Positions 4,703 to 5,305 of a stretch of 5,305 nucleotides of DNA are shown piece by piece (position 1 is the first letter of the stretch; the number at the start of each line of letters is the position of its first letter). The notes beneath the pieces are model-generated. The model was not told the origin of the DNA. It saw nothing but the letters and a program-made list of their open reading frames with translations, and made no database searches. The stretch comes from an uncultured Collinsella sp. (GTDB lineage Bacteria > Actinomycetota > Coriobacteriia > Coriobacteriales > Coriobacteriaceae): positions 1 to 5,305 of the forward strand of contig CABQHZ010000109.1 of the NCBI GenBank assembly GCA_902464175.1. The letters are read 5' to 3'. A program made the position numbers and the translations under genes.

Positions 4703-5278
4703 TTATCTTGCCGGTGGAGTTGTCGTCGTTTCGTTCGTTTGAGTCGTTTCGGCGCCGTCGCCCTGTTCGTCCTCGTCCTTTTGAGCGTCGGCAATGGTGG
4801 AGGCTGCCGCAACGATACCGCGCTGGGGCGCGACGCCCGTCTGGGTCTGAGCGCCCTCGACAATTTCTGTGCCTGCATGCGCGAGCTCGGGCGATTTAAA
4901 CACTGCGTCCAAGTTGGCGCCGCCGCCGGCGTAGCCGAGTGCGGCAAGTGCGATCACAATCACCGCAACAACAACTGCAATCGGCACATAACGATGCCAA
5001 CCAGCCGGATTGAGCCCACTGCGGCGAGCCGCACCGCGGCTAATATAGCCCAGCGTTCCGTCGTGCTTGAGCTTAGAGCCCACCACGCGCTTGCGCCGCC
5101 ACAGCGACGACTCGGCCTGCATGGCCAAGCGAGCGCTTGCCGAAGGGTAGCCGTATTTGGTGCGCTTGAACGAACCGTCGAACCCCGACGCGTGCTTGCC
5201 CCACGTCCGGGACGTCGTGCGGCGGTTAACTGGAGTCGCGCTCCGTCTATTCCGGTTTGGTTTTGAAGTCTCCGCCAT
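4703..5278 (-). CDS. Single-pass membrane protein of unknown function (191 aa)
   Basis: I do not recognise a family. The protein has three distinct parts. Residues 1-96 are strongly basic and Ser/Arg-rich, with RRSATPVNRR (11-20), RTKYGYPS (39-46) and WRRKRVVGSKLK (60-71), lacking any long hydrophobic stretch. One transmembrane helix follows at about 97-117 (VPIAVVVAVIVIALAALGYA). Residues 118-191 are small, acidic and Thr/Gln-rich, ending in DEDEQGDGAETTQTNETTTT then PPAR. The positive-inside rule places the basic half in the cytoplasm and the acidic tail outside. The basic part could contact nucleic acid, phospholipid or a protein partner; nothing decides among these. The start ATG at 5278 has only a weak G-rich ribosome binding site (GGGGG, 3 nt away); a TTG at 5302 would add eight residues but has almost no upstream sequence left in the window. 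No partner gene on the same strand is visible. Confidence 0.75.
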   Translation of the reverse strand: MAETSKPNRNRRSATPVNRRTTSRTWGKHASGFDGSFKRTKYGYPSASARLAMQAESSLWRRKRVVGSKLKHDGTLGYISRGAARRSGLNPAGWHRYVPIAVVVAVIVIALAALGYAGGGANLDAVFKSPELAHAGTEIVEGAQTQTGVAPQRGIVAAASTIADAQKDEDEQGDGAETTQTNETTTTPPAR

Positions 5279-5305
5279 ACGCCCCCGCACGCCGTAACAC
5301 AATCG

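Noticed and set aside
4450..4947. Minus-strand reading frame of 165 codons spanning the convergent junction
   Set aside because: It overlaps the nitroreductase in antisense and the membrane protein in another frame, crosses the hairpin, and its product is Arg/Pro/Ala-rich without a domain.
5279..5302. TTG start adding eight residues to the membrane protein
   Set aside because: Only three bases precede it in the window, so no start signal can be seen. The ATG at 5278 is preferred, though with a weak ribosome binding site.

Overview
The window reads as high-GC chromosomal DNA with GC-rich third positions and dense gene packing. The protein flavour (a MarR regulator followed by two half-size ABC exporters, and a short nitroreductase) suggests an anaerobic actinobacterium of the Collinsella/Coriobacteriia type. 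That assignment rests on general impression, not on a marker gene, and is only moderately secure.

Left part (1-3373, minus strand): a compact three-gene unit transcribed right to left. A MarR-type regulator (2873-3373) is followed by a first half-transporter (1149-2885), which overlaps it by 13 bp. A second half-transporter (1147 down to the left edge, cut off before its nucleotide-binding domain) starts one base after the first one stops. The layout is that of a regulator-controlled heterodimeric ABC multidrug exporter of the LmrCD/BmrCD/TM287-288 type. The complete subunit carries Asp in place of the Walker B catalytic Glu and Gln in place of the switch His, so it should provide the degenerate ATP site; the truncated partner should provide the working one. 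The promoter upstream of the regulator holds a near-perfect 14-bp direct repeat and an inverted repeat over the -35 box, which fit autoregulation by the MarR protein.

Middle part (3493-4139): a small acidic protein of unknown function (3555-3845, minus strand) with a strong ribosome binding site, its own candidate promoter and a strong intrinsic terminator, so it is probably a stand-alone transcript. It is divergent from a nitroreductase; the 294-bp AT-richer intergenic region between them holds a dyad (TACT-N5-AGTA inside 7-bp arms) that looks like a regulator binding site.

Right part (4140-5305): a short FMN-dependent nitroreductase-family gene (plus strand, 173 aa), converging across a perfect 10-bp hairpin on a single-pass membrane protein of unknown function (4703-5278, minus strand). 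No RNA gene, mobile element, CRISPR array or clearly new multi-gene system was found. The items most worth a second look are the regulatory repeats, the degenerate ATPase site and the two unknown proteins.
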